From NCBI RefSeq assembly GCF_900100315.1, contig NZ_FNFF01000001.1, forward strand, positions 248,001-312,000: a stretch of 64,000 nucleotides of DNA, written 5' to 3'. The position numbers and the translations under genes are program-made. Position 1 is the stretch's first letter; each line of letters starts with the position of its first letter. This stretch comes from Streptomyces indicus (GTDB lineage: Bacteria > Actinomycetota > Actinomycetes > Streptomycetales > Streptomycetaceae). The notes under the pieces were generated by a model. The model ran no database searches and had not been told where the DNA came from. It saw nothing but the letters and a program-made list of their open reading frames with translations. Shown in pieces: positions 55,971 through 64,000 of this stretch.

Positions 55971-58904
55971 ATGCCCCTGCTGGAGCCCAACCCCGACGCG
56001 CTGCGCCCGCGCCTTGCCCGGGGCGGTCCCTCACCCGACCGGGTGCAGGACGGTCAGGCGCAGGGCACGCCGGAGCCGTTGCGCACCGACCTGATCGAGC
56101 TGCTCGGCGCGGACAAGGTGCTCTGGCACATCTCGGATCTGGTGCGGTACGCCTCCGACGCGAGCCCGTACCGGTTCGTGCCGCAGGTCGTGGTGGTCGC
56201 GGAGGACATCGACGACGTGTCGGCGGTGCTCTCGTACGCGCACGGCAAGGGCCGGCAGGTGGTGTTCCGCGCGGCCGGCACCTCGCTGAACGGACAGGCG
56301 CAGGGCGAGGACATCCTGGTGGACGTGCGCAAGCACTGGGCCGGGATCGAGGTGCTCGACGACGGTGCGCGGGCTCGTATCCGGCCGGGCACGACGGTCG
56401 TACGGGCCAACGCGACGCTCGCGCGGCACGGGCGCGTCCTCGGCCCGGACCCGGCGAGTGCGATCGCGTGCACGCTCGGCGGGGTCGTCGCCAACAACGC
56501 CTCGGGCATGACGGCGGGCACCACGCGCAACTCGTACCGCACGCTCGCCTCGCTCACGTTCGTGCTGCCGTCGGGCACGGTCGTGGACACCGCCGAGCCG
56601 GACGCCGACGAGCAGCTGGCGCACGCCGAACCGGCGCTCTGCGAGGGCCTGTTGGCGATCAAGCGGGAGATCGAGGCGGACCCCGCGCTCGTCCGCCGGA
56701 TCCGCGCCAAGTACGAGATCAAGAACACCAACGGCTACCGGCTTGACGCCTTCCTCGACGGGTCCACGCCCGTGGAGATCATGCGCGGCCTGATGGTGGG
56801 CTCGGAGGGGACCTTCGGGTTCATCTCGGAGGTCGTGTTCGACACGCTGCCGCTCGACCGTCAGGTGTCCTCGGCGCTGCTGTTCTTCCCGACGCTCAGG
56901 GACGCGGCGGCCGCGGTGCCGCTGTTCAACGAGGCGGGTGCGCTCGCGGTCGAGCTGATGGACGGCAATACGCTACGGGCCTCGGTGAGCGTGCAGGGCG
57001 TGCCGCAGGACTGGGCGCAGCTGCCCAAGGAGACCACGGCGCTGCTCGTGGAGTTCCGCGCCCCGGACGAGGAGCGGCAGGCCGCGTACGAGAAGGCCGC
57101 GGCCGAGGTGCTGACGCGGCTCGAACTCGTGCGGCCCGTCGCGTCCGTGACGAACGAGTTCACCAGGGACCCGAAGACGATCGCGGGCTACTGGAAGGCG
57201 CGCAAGGCGTTCGTCACGGCGGTGGGCGGTTCGCGCCCGTCCGGTACGACCCTGATCACCGAGGACTTCGCCGTGCCGCCCGCGCAACTGGCCGACGCCT
57301 GCTCGGCGTTGCTGGAACTCCAGACCCGGCACGGCTTCGACGCCGCCGTCGCGGGACACGCGGCGCACGGCAATCTGCACTTCCTGCTCGCCTTCGACGC
57401 GGGCAAGCCCGAGGACGTGGACCGGTACGCCGCGTTCATGGACGAGTTCTGCCGGCTCACCGTGGAGCGCTTCGACGGCTCCCTCAAGGCCGAGCACGCC
57501 ACCGGACGCAACATCGCGCCGTTCCTCGAGCTGGAGTGGGGCGAGCAGGCCACCGAGCTGATGTGGCGGATCAAGCAGGTGATCGACCCGGACGGGGTGC
57601 TCGCCCCGCGCATCGTGCTCGACCGGGACCCGAAGGCCCATCTGCGCGGCCTGAAGACCATCCCCAAGGTCGAGCTGATCGCGGACCCGTGCATCGAGTG
57701 CGGCTTCTGCGAACCGACCTGTCCCAGCCACGACTTGACCACCACGCCGCGCCAACGCATCGTGCTGCGCCGCGAGATGATGCGGCAGGACCCCGGTTCG
57801 CCGGTCGAGGACGGGCTGGTCGAGGCGTATGGCTATGACGCCGTGGACACCTGCGCCGGTGACTCCACCTGCAAGCTGGCCTGCCCGGTCGGGATCGACA
57901 CCGGCATGATGATGAAGTCCTTCCGGCATGCGCGGCACTCACCGCGCGAGGAGCGGATCGCGGCGCTCGCGGCCAAGAACTTCAAGGCGGTGGAGAAGTC
58001 GGCGCGGCTCGCGGTCGCGGCCGCCGACAAGATCAGTGACCGGCTGCTCACCGCCGTCACGCGCACCGCGCGCAAGGCCGTACGGCCCGACCTCGTGCCC
58101 GAATGGCTGCCCGAGGTGCCCGGCGCCGCGGCCCGCAAGCTGCCGCACACCTCCCGTGCGGGCGCCAGCGCCGTGTACTACCCGGCCTGCGTGAACCGGA
58201 TCTTCGGCGGCCCCGAGGACCACAAGGGCCCCTCGCTCGCGCAGTCCGTCGTGGCCGTGTCGGCGCGGGCGGGCAAGCCCGTCTGGATCCCGCAGGACGT
58301 GGCCGGAACCTGCTGCGCCACCATCTGGCACTCCAAGGGCTACGACGAGGGCAACACCGTCATGGCCAACCGCATCGTCGAGGCGGCCTGGGGCTGGACG
58401 GCCGGCGGAAAACTGCCGCTGGTGGTCGACGCCTCCTCGTGCACCCTCGGCATCGCGCACGAGGTGGTGCCGTATCTGACGGACACCAACCGCGAGCTGC
58501 ACGCCGAACTGACCGTCGTGGACTCGCTGGTGTGGGCCGCGGACGAGCTCCTCCCCCACCTCACCGTGCACCGCAAGATCGCCTCGGCGGTGGTGCATCC
58601 CACTTGCTCGATGCGGCATCTGGGCGACGACGGGACCCTGCGGACCGTGGCCGAGGCCTGTGCGGACGAGGTGGTCGTGCCGGACGACGCGGGCTGCTGT
58701 GCCTTCGCGGGCGACCGCGGCATGCTGCACAAGGAGCTCACGGAATCGGCCACCGCACGTGAGGCGGCCATGGTGACCTCGCGCCGGTTCGACGCGCATC
58801 TGTCGGCGAACCGGATGTGCGAGGTCGGCATGGATCACGCCACCGGCCGCTCGTACTACTCCGTTCTGATCGAGCTGGAGCGCGCCACCCGTCCAACTGC
58901 CTGA
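55971..58904 (+). CDS. FAD-linked oxidase fused to Fe-S domain (D-lactate dehydrogenase type)
   Basis: 977 aa from ATG 55971 (GAGGAG upstream). N-terminal FAD-binding PCMH domain (VVFRAAGTSLNGQAQGEDIL, ACTLGGVVANNASGMTAGTT), FAD-oxidase C domain (about 330-550), a ferredoxin-type block CIECGFCEPTCPS (574) and CAGDSTCKLACPV (628), then CCG domains (YYPACVNRIFGG, GTCCATIWHSKG, GCCAFAGDRGM). It oxidises a D-2-hydroxy acid, most likely D-lactate, and passes electrons to the quinone pool. The domain order is that of quinone-linked Dld-type enzymes. A strong terminator follows. Confidence 0.93.
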   Translation: MPLLEPNPDALRPRLARGGPSPDRVQDGQAQGTPEPLRTDLIELLGADKVLWHISDLVRYASDASPYRFVPQVVVVAEDIDDVSAVLSYAHGKGRQVVFRAAGTSLNGQAQGEDILVDVRKHWAGIEVLDDGARARIRPGTTVVRANATLARHGRVLGPDPASAIACTLGGVVANNASGMTAGTTRNSYRTLASLTFVLPSGTVVDTAEPDADEQLAHAEPALCEGLLAIKREIEADPALVRRIRAKYEIKNTNGYRLDAFLDGSTPVEIMRGLMVGSEGTFGFISEVVFDTLPLDRQVSSALLFFPTLRDAAAAVPLFNEAGALAVELMDGNTLRASVSVQGVPQDWAQLPKETTALLVEFRAPDEERQAAYEKAAAEVLTRLELVRPVASVTNEFTRDPKTIAGYWKARKAFVTAVGGSRPSGTTLITEDFAVPPAQLADACSALLELQTRHGFDAAVAGHAAHGNLHFLLAFDAGKPEDVDRYAAFMDEFCRLTVERFDGSLKAEHATGRNIAPFLELEWGEQATELMWRIKQVIDPDGVLAPRIVLDRDPKAHLRGLKTIPKVELIADPCIECGFCEPTCPSHDLTTTPRQRIVLRREMMRQDPGSPVEDGLVEAYGYDAVDTCAGDSTCKLACPVGIDTGMMMKSFRHARHSPREERIAALAAKNFKAVEKSARLAVAAADKISDRLLTAVTRTARKAVRPDLVPEWLPEVPGAAARKLPHTSRAGASAVYYPACVNRIFGGPEDHKGPSLAQSVVAVSARAGKPVWIPQDVAGTCCATIWHSKGYDEGNTVMANRIVEAAWGWTAGGKLPLVVDASSCTLGIAHEVVPYLTDTNRELHAELTVVDSLVWAADELLPHLTVHRKIASAVVHPTCSMRHLGDDGTLRTVAEACADEVVVPDDAGCCAFAGDRGMLHKELTESATAREAAMVTSRRFDAHLSANRMCEVGMDHATGRSYYSVLIELERATRPTA

Positions 58905-59300
58905 CCCGGTACGGCGCTTGAGCGCCCCGGCCCGTACGCACGGGCCGGGGCGCTCTGCGTTGCGGGGCTCTCTGCGTCAAGATGCGCTCGCGCGTTGCGG
59001 TGCGGTCTGCGGTACGGGGACTTCGCGCACGCGCGTGCGCACAGCTGCTCGGCGGGTCCGTCTCCCCAGCGTGTACGGACGTGATCCGCCCTTCCCGCAG
59101 CCAAATTGATCCGATGTCAGGAACGGACACATTGTCCTGATCAAGGACGAACCGGCTCGACTTCCGGCTCGGCGAGTCCAAGGCAGGCCGCGGAAAGTCC
59201 AACTCCCTGTCCACTTCGGCATCTTGCGCCCCGGACTTCCCACGACGAGGGTGGCTGGCGCCGTTGCTCCATCCATCCCCGCCTTACCGACGGAGGTCCG
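58905..59300. other. Long non-coding gap with operator-like repeats
   Basis: No supportable gene lies between the D-lactate dehydrogenase-type gene and the GH109-like gene. Besides the terminator at 58920-58955, the stretch holds nested inverted repeats: TTGATC/GATCAA (59106-59111, 59139-59144) and TCAGGA/TCCTGA (59117-59122, 59135-59140). They lie about 160 nt before the next start and probably mark an operator. Confidence 0.55.
58920..58955 (+). terminator. Strong 16-bp hairpin terminator
   Basis: GAGCGCCCCGGCCCGT (58920-58935) pairs perfectly with ACGGGCCGGGGCGCTC (58940-58955) around ACGC, 16 nt after the FAD/Fe-S gene. Confidence 0.85.
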
Positions 59301-60728
59301 ATGCAGGACGAGAACGCCACCCACACCCCCGATGAATCCGCCGACGGCCTGTCCCGCCGTACCGCACTGCGCGCCGCGGGTCTCGCGGGAGCCGCGGGCA
59401 TCGGTCTGGGCGCAATAGGCACCGGCTCGGCGCATGCCGACAGCGCCGCGGCCACGGCGACGGGAAGAGTCGAGGCCCGCACCGGCCGGACCATGGTCAA
59501 CGTGCCCTTCGAGGGCCGCAGCACCGTCCGGGTCGGCATCATCGGCCTCGGCAACCGCGGCGGCAGCATGATCGACCTCTTCCTGGCCATCCCCGGGGTG
59601 CAGGTCGTGGCGATCTGCGACCCCGTGAAGGAGAAGATCGAGCGGGCCGCGAAGAAGGTGACCGACGCCGGTCAGCCCGCACCGGGCACCTACGCCAAGG
59701 GCGACCACGACTTCGAGAACCTCTGCAAGCGCTCAGACCTGGACTTCGTGTACGTGGCGACGCCCTGGGACTGGCACTTCGAGATGGCGAAGAGCGCCAT
59801 GCTCAACGGCAAGCACGTGGGCGTGGAGTGTCCGATCGCCATGGAGCTCGGGCAGCTGTGGGAGCTGGTGAACCTCTCCGAGCGCACCCGCCGCCACTGC
59901 ATGCAGCTGGAGAACTGCTGCTACGGCAAGAACGAGATGCGGGTGCTGCGCATGGCGCACGCCGGCCTGTTCGGCGATCTGCTGCACGGAGCGGGCGCGT
60001 ACAACCACGATCTGCGCGGCCTCATGTTCGACCCGGACTACTACGAAGGACCCTGGCGGCGGCTGTGGCACACGCGGCTGCGCGGCGACCTCTACCCGAA
60101 CCACGGCTTCGGTCCGGTCTCCAACTACATGGACATCAACCGCGGCGACCGCGTCACGCACATCTCCAGCTTCGGTACCCCGGCGCTGGGTCTCGCCGAG
60201 TACCGCAAGGCCCACATGCCGCCGAACGACCCGAGCTGGAAGGAGACCTACATCGAGTCGGACCGCACCATCAGCCTGGTGCAGACGGCCAAGGGCCGCG
60301 TCATCCGCCTCGAGCACGACGTGTCGACCCCGCACCCGTACAGCCGGATCAACAGCCTCGGCGGTACGAAGGGTGTCTTCGAGGACTATCCCGCGCGGAT
60401 CTACCTGGAGCCCGACCACAGCGACGACCAGTGGCACAACTTCGGTGACTACGCGAACTGGGACCACTGGCTCTGGAAGGAGCACTCCAACCCGCCCGGC
60501 GGCCACGGCGGCATGGACTACATCATGATCTTCCGCCTGATGCAGTGCATGCAGCTGGGTCTCGTGCCGGACTTCGACGTGTACGACGCGGCGACCTGGA
60601 CCGCCCCGGTGCCGCTGAGCCACCTGTCGATCAAGGCCAAGGGCGAGCCGCAGGAGATCCCGGACTTCACGCGGGGCGAGTGGCGCAAGAAGCGGTCGGG
60701 CGTGGACTCGGAGAAGCCCTCCGCATGA
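59301..60728 (+). CDS. Gfo/Idh/MocA oxidoreductase, GH109-like, Tat-exported
   Basis: 475 aa from ATG 59301 (GGAGG 5 nt upstream). A twin-arginine signal ([16 protein letters not shown], from about 18) directs it outside the cytoplasm. The Rossmann part starts [20 protein letters not shown], followed by [27 protein letters not shown] and [20 protein letters not shown]. The sugar-binding half has [20 protein letters not shown] and [20 protein letters not shown], as in family GH109 alpha-N-acetylgalactosaminidases that use bound NAD. Likely acts on N-acetylgalactosamine glycosides. Confidence 0.88.
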   Translation: MQDENATHTPDESADGLSRRTALRAAGLAGAAGIGLGAIGTGSAHADSAAATATGRVEARTGRTMVNVPFEGRSTVRVGIIGLGNRGGSMIDLFLAIPGVQVVAICDPVKEKIERAAKKVTDAGQPAPGTYAKGDHDFENLCKRSDLDFVYVATPWDWHFEMAKSAMLNGKHVGVECPIAMELGQLWELVNLSERTRRHCMQLENCCYGKNEMRVLRMAHAGLFGDLLHGAGAYNHDLRGLMFDPDYYEGPWRRLWHTRLRGDLYPNHGFGPVSNYMDINRGDRVTHISSFGTPALGLAEYRKAHMPPNDPSWKETYIESDRTISLVQTAKGRVIRLEHDVSTPHPYSRINSLGGTKGVFEDYPARIYLEPDHSDDQWHNFGDYANWDHWLWKEHSNPPGGHGGMDYIMIFRLMQCMQLGLVPDFDVYDAATWTAPVPLSHLSIKAKGEPQEIPDFTRGEWRKKRSGVDSEKPSA

Positions 60729-60741
60729 TCAACGCGCTTGC

Positions 60742-60771
60742 GGTGCCGCCTCGTTGCTGCGGGGCGGCACC
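60742..60771. terminator. Hairpin between convergent genes
   Basis: GGTGCCGCC (60742-60750) pairs with GGCGGCACC (60763-60771) around 12 nt, between the GH109-like and aldo/keto reductase genes. Confidence 0.65.
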
Positions 60772-60827
60772 CGCCTGCGGGACGAAGAGCTTGGTCCTCG
60801 CCCCGCAGGGGAGCGGCTGCCACGGGA

Positions 60828-61808
60828 TCAGAGCGCGCGGGCGTCGATCAGTCCCTCGGCGTGCAGCGCCGGCCACAGCGCGGCAGGCACCTGGGCTTCG
60901 AACGCCGCACAGTTGGCGGTGACTTCGTCCGCACTGCGCATTCCGACGACTACCCCGGCCACCACGGGGTGGCGGCGGGCGAAGGCGAGGGCCGCCTGCG
61001 GGAGGGTCACGCCGTGGGCCCGGCACACCTCCGCGATACGCCGGGCACGCCGGAGGAGTCCGGCGGATGCGGGCGCGTAGTCGTACGGGGCGCCCTCCTG
61101 GGGCTGTTCGCTCGCGAGCAGCCCCGAGTTGAACACCGACGCCGCCAGCACGGACACGCCCTGTGCGGCACATGCCGGGAAGAGCGTGTCGAGCGCGCTG
61201 TGATCGAGCAGGGTGTAGCGGCCGGACAGCATCACCACGTCCGGGTCTGCCTCGGTCACCAGGCGGGTGAGCAGCGCGGGGTCGTACATCCCGGCGCCGA
61301 TCGCGCCGACGACGCCCTGCGCGCGCAGCTCGGCGAGCGCCGGGTACCCACTGGAGAGCGCCGCTTCGAAGTGCTGCTCGGCGTCGTGCAGGAACAGCAC
61401 GTCGATCCGGTCGGTGCGCAGGCGCCGCAGCGAGTCCTCGACGCTGCGCAGGATCCCGTCCCGCGAGAAGTCCCACACGCGCCGGTGCGTGGCCGGCACG
61501 TGGAAGGCCTCGTCGAGCCGGCCCGCCGCCTCCTGCGGCACGAGCAGCCGGCCGACCTTCGTCGACAGCGTGTACGCGTCGCGCGGTTTGTCGTGGAGCA
61601 GGTCGCCGATGCGACGCTCGGAGTGGCCGATGCCGTAGTGCGGCGAGGTGTCGTAGAAGCGGATCCCTGCGTCCCAGGCGGCGTCGAGCGCGGCCGCCGC
61701 GGTCGCGTCGTCGAGCGGGGCGAACAGGCCGCCCAACGGTCCGCCGCCGAAGCCGAGTTCGCCGACGTGTACGGAGGTGGATCCGAGCTGTTTGCGGGGC
61801 GGGATCAT
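60828..61808 (-). CDS. Aldo/keto reductase (aldose dehydrogenase-like)
   Basis: 326 aa from ATG 61808 (GGAGG 8 nt upstream). TIM-barrel marks: GFGGGPLGGLFAPLDDATAA, AGIRFYDTSPHYGIGHSERR with the catalytic Asp/Tyr, LSTKVGRLL with the Lys, and VLFLHDAEQHFE. The sequence resembles D-threo-aldose/L-fucose dehydrogenases. The GH109-like sugar enzyme next door is convergent, so joint action on a sugar is only a guess. Confidence 0.92.
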   Translation of the reverse strand: MIPPRKQLGSTSVHVGELGFGGGPLGGLFAPLDDATAAAALDAAWDAGIRFYDTSPHYGIGHSERRIGDLLHDKPRDAYTLSTKVGRLLVPQEAAGRLDEAFHVPATHRRVWDFSRDGILRSVEDSLRRLRTDRIDVLFLHDAEQHFEAALSSGYPALAELRAQGVVGAIGAGMYDPALLTRLVTEADPDVVMLSGRYTLLDHSALDTLFPACAAQGVSVLAASVFNSGLLASEQPQEGAPYDYAPASAGLLRRARRIAEVCRAHGVTLPQAALAFARRHPVVAGVVVGMRSADEVTANCAAFEAQVPAALWPALHAEGLIDARAL

Positions 61809-61907
61809 CCGGCGTCCTCCCGGTGCTGCGCAAACGTGGTGACAGGCACCCCGGCGATCCTGCCCTCCGCCCGCGCGCACCGCCAATGGATTGATGCGGC
61901 AGACGCG

Positions 61908-61990
61908 GTGAACGCGACGTGCACGGGAACGCGACGTGCACGGGAACGCGACGTGCGCGGGAACGCGACGTGCGCGGGAACGGGCGTGTC
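61908..61990. repeat. 17-bp tandem repeat, nearly five units
   Basis: Units at 61908, 61925, 61942 and 61959 (GGGAACGCGACGTGCRC pattern) plus a partial fifth at 61976-61990 that runs into the stop codon of the L,D-transpeptidase. Units differ at only one or two positions. Confidence 0.88.
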
Positions 61991-62750
61991 AGGCCCCGAG
62001 GTTGGCCCGGTCGCCCATCACGATCACCGGGTGCTGCTTCGGGTCCAGGGTGCGCAGCAGGTGTTCCATGGCCGGCTTCGACAGGCTGACGCAGCCGGAG
62101 GTGCCGCTGCCATGGTCCATGTGCAGCCAGATCGAGCCGCCCTTCGCCTGGCCCTCGGGGCGGGTCGGGTCGATCGGTGAGGTGCCCTTGACGCGGTTGT
62201 AGTCGATCGCGATGACCAGGTCGAAGTCGTGCCAGTGCGTCCTGGGCCAGTAACGGGGCGCGGCGAAGGCCGAGGAGCGGTTGTACGGGAGCTTGGACCC
62301 CGGGTCGGCGAGGACGCCGCCCGCGTCGGTGAGCGTGAACACGCCGACCGGGCTGCGCTTGTCGCCCTCGCGGTGGTCGGTGGTCCAGCCCTTCTTGCCG
62401 TTGTGCGCGGTCCAGGTGCGGTCGCGGTCCCAGGTGCCGCCGCGTTTGGTGAACAGGGCGACGGTGGACTGCGCCGAGTCCTCGCCCTTTCCGTAGACGG
62501 CGACGACCTGCCGGGACTGCGCCGGGATCTGCCGCAGCAGCCGGTCGCCCACGCCGGGGATGCGGGTGAGGTCGGTACTGGGCGAGGCGCTCGGCCGCGC
62601 CTGCGTCCCGGGCCGGCCGTCCTGTCGGCCGCCGTGCTGTCCGCCGCCGTCGGTGCCCGAGGTTCCGCCACCGCAGGCGGTGAGCACCGCGGCCAGGGCC
62701 AGGGCGACGAGCGGGGTACGCGGCGTGCCGGATATGCGCATGCGGTCCAT
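61989..62750 (-). CDS. L,D-transpeptidase lipoprotein
   Basis: 253 aa from ATG 62750 (an ATG at 62741 is also possible). Signal peptide with lipobox LTAC (Cys26), a Gly/Pro/Ser-rich linker, then a YkuD-like domain: SPVGVFTLTDAGG, WHDFDLVIAIDYN, GGSIWLHMDHGSGTSGCVSL with the catalytic Cys in SGCVSLS. It cross-links peptidoglycan 3-3 or attaches wall proteins outside the membrane. The stop lies in the 17-bp repeat array. Confidence 0.9.
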   Translation of the reverse strand: MDRMRISGTPRTPLVALALAAVLTACGGGTSGTDGGGQHGGRQDGRPGTQARPSASPSTDLTRIPGVGDRLLRQIPAQSRQVVAVYGKGEDSAQSTVALFTKRGGTWDRDRTWTAHNGKKGWTTDHREGDKRSPVGVFTLTDAGGVLADPGSKLPYNRSSAFAAPRYWPRTHWHDFDLVIAIDYNRVKGTSPIDPTRPEGQAKGGSIWLHMDHGSGTSGCVSLSKPAMEHLLRTLDPKQHPVIVMGDRANLGA

Positions 62751-62992
62751 GCTCGCACGCGGGCCGGCCGTGGCAGCAGCGGGCTGTGCGCATCGCCCGC
62801 CTCCTGCGGCGGGCGGCGGCCCGTCCGGAAACCGCACATTCGACGGGAAAACCGTTTGCCCCCGCCGCCGTCCGGCGGAGAACCTTGCACGTTCCCTGTT
62901 CCACCCCCGGTGCAACCCGCGATCGCACCCCTGACTCCACCGGCCGCCCTGTGCGGCCGTCTTCCCCATCCGCCCCGCGAGCTCTGGACATC

Positions 62993-64000
62993 ATGCAGAT
63001 CAGTGACCTTCCGTATCCCGACCCGGGTGTGCCCGACGCGCGTTCCGGTTCCCGCTTCCTGCTGTGGCTGGGGCGGAACCAGCTCGGCGGCCAGGTGCGC
63101 TCGTTCTCCTGGGGCCTGCTGCACTTCTCGGCGGTGATGGCGCTGTCGTTCGCAGTGGGGTACGCCGTCCAGGCGGTGGTCGACCGCGACGGCGGGCGGC
63201 TCGCCCTCGCGGGCGGTCTGCTCGCGCTGACCGGCGTGACGATCGCACTCGGCGACACGATGCTGCACCGCACCGCCGTGACCAACTGGATCACCGCGGC
63301 GGCCCGTGTCCAGCAGCTGCTCGCCCGCAAGACCGCCGAGCTGGGCTCCGCGCTGACCCGTCGCGTGGCGGCCGGAGAAGTGGTCGCTGTTTCGACGGGT
63401 GACGTGGAGAAGATCGGCTGGTTCGTCGAGGCGCTCTCGCGGTTCCTGGCCGCCGCCATGACCGTGGTCCTGGTGTGCGTCGCGCTGGCCGTGTACCAGC
63501 CGGCTCTCGCCCTGGTCGTGGTGATCGGCGTCCCGGTGCTCGCGCTCGGCGTGATCCCGCTGCTTCCGCGGGCCACCAAGCTGGCCGACGTACAGCGGGA
63601 AAAGGCCGGACGGGCCACCGAGTTGGCGGCCGACACCGTCGCGGGCCTGCGCGTGCTGCGCGGCATCGGCGGCGAGGAGCTCTTCCTCACCCGCTACCGC
63701 GAGGCCTCGCAGGAGGTGCGGCGGGCCGCCGTGCGCAGCGCCCGGATGTGGGCGGCGATCAGCGCCGTGCAGGTGCTGCTTCCCGGTCTGCTCCTGGTGG
63801 CCGTGGTCTGGTACGGCATCGGCCTCGTCCGCGACGGCCGCATCCAGATCGGTGAACTCGTCACCGTCTACAGCGCCGTGATGCTCCTGATGTATCCGCT
63901 GCGGCACTTCGAGGAGATCGCGATGGCGTACTCGTTCTCGCGACCCTCGGCACGGCGGGCCGCGCGCGTCCTGTCGATCGAGCGGTCGATCGAGGGCAGC
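62993..64000 (+). CDS. ABC transporter permease/ATPase, 3' part beyond window
   Basis: Open from ATG 62993 to the right edge: 336 codons, no stop. Residues 30-310 form an ABC_membrane domain with six spans (FSWGLLHFSAVMALSFAVGY, FLAAAMTVVLVCVALAVYQP, VVVIGVPVLALGVIPLLP, VLLPGLLLVAVVWYGIGLVR), including ADTVAGLRVLRGIGGEELFL and GELVTVYSAVMLLMYPLRHF. The ATPase should follow outside the window. An exporter of drugs, siderophores or peptides is likely. The upstream 242-nt gap holds TTGCAC/GTGCAA (62885-62890, 62910-62915). Confidence 0.9.
   Translation, partial: MQISDLPYPDPGVPDARSGSRFLLWLGRNQLGGQVRSFSWGLLHFSAVMALSFAVGYAVQAVVDRDGGRLALAGGLLALTGVTIALGDTMLHRTAVTNWITAAARVQQLLARKTAELGSALTRRVAAGEVVAVSTGDVEKIGWFVEALSRFLAAAMTVVLVCVALAVYQPALALVVVIGVPVLALGVIPLLPRATKLADVQREKAGRATELAADTVAGLRVLRGIGGEELFLTRYREASQEVRRAAVRSARMWAAISAVQVLLPGLLLVAVVWYGIGLVRDGRIQIGELVTVYSAVMLLMYPLRHFEEIAMAYSFSRPSARRAARVLSIERSIEGS

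Noticed and set aside
1..64000. CRISPR array, prophage, insertion sequence or integrative element
   Set aside because: No regularly spaced repeats with unique spacers and no integrase, transposase or phage structural genes were seen; the tandem repeats have no spacers.

Overview
The window is 64 kb of very GC-rich actinobacterial chromosome, almost certainly from a Streptomyces. The evidence is strong third-position GC, GTG and TTG starts, AGGAGG-type ribosome binding sites, many genes with a TANNNT -10 box 6-8 nt before the start codon (leaderless transcripts), rare TTA codons, and families typical of the genus (DUF6421, DUF5134, LVIVD/DUF305, DmdR/IdeR-type iron box, DasR-type site). I see no rRNA, tRNA, CRISPR array, insertion sequence, integrase or phage gene. 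It reads as ordinary chromosome with dense, short operons.

Layout. 1-3.2 kb: flavin reductase (cut by the left edge), a thioredoxin with a frameshift, a PlsC-like acyltransferase, and a transglutaminase-like plus B3/B4-domain pair behind a large palindromic promoter. 3.2-6.5 kb: DUF6421, SDR and threonine aldolase in a tightly coupled operon. 6.5-9.6 kb: PadR regulator divergent from a flavin-dependent oxidoreductase and esterase-like hydrolase. 9.6-20 kb: mostly single metabolic genes (glycerophosphodiesterase, GNAT, glyoxalase-like, PQQ-type sugar dehydrogenase, NUDIX, AAC(3)-like, DUF5134, M56 protease, PAP2, HAD) and two paralogous 57-58 aa ORFs. 20-24.8 kb: SDR, TetR, LVIVD and DUF305 secreted proteins. 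25-31.7 kb: ferredoxin reductase-like enzyme, nucleobase permease, ArsR, ene-reductase, MFS exporter, NTF2-like protein. 31.8-39.7 kb: unknown 351-aa protein, aroQ, homocysteine methyltransferase, Asp-box propeller, ung, GlcNAc-kinase-like, CbiX-like, lactonase. 39.8-45.8 kb: nitric oxide synthase oxygenase, FUSC exporter, Lrp, HAD, methyltransferase, MerR. 45.9-49.8 kb: iron-siderophore uptake operon. 50-64 kb: YjbQ, hydrolase, flavoprotein, MltG, an ABC exporter with MarR, a fused FAD/Fe-S D-lactate dehydrogenase-type enzyme, GH109-like oxidoreductase, aldo/keto reductase, L,D-transpeptidase and a second ABC exporter cut by the right edge.

How it works together. Several regulator/target pairs have operators visible in the shared intergenic DNA: ArsR with ene-reductase, MerR with methyltransferase (19-nt spacer promoter with an internal palindrome), MarR with ABC exporter, Lrp with FUSC exporter, TetR with itself, and an iron box in front of the siderophore operon. 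Candidates for undescribed biology are the DUF6421/SDR/aldolase operon, the transglutaminase/B3-B4 pair under its 21-bp-arm palindrome, the MerR/methyltransferase unit, the lone NOS with a repetitive N-terminus, and the twin small leaderless ORFs. A further theme is minisatellite-like tandem repeats, some in frame at gene ends (LLM oxidoreductase, NOS, methyltransferase, MarR 3' end) and some intergenic (11-bp and 17-bp arrays).
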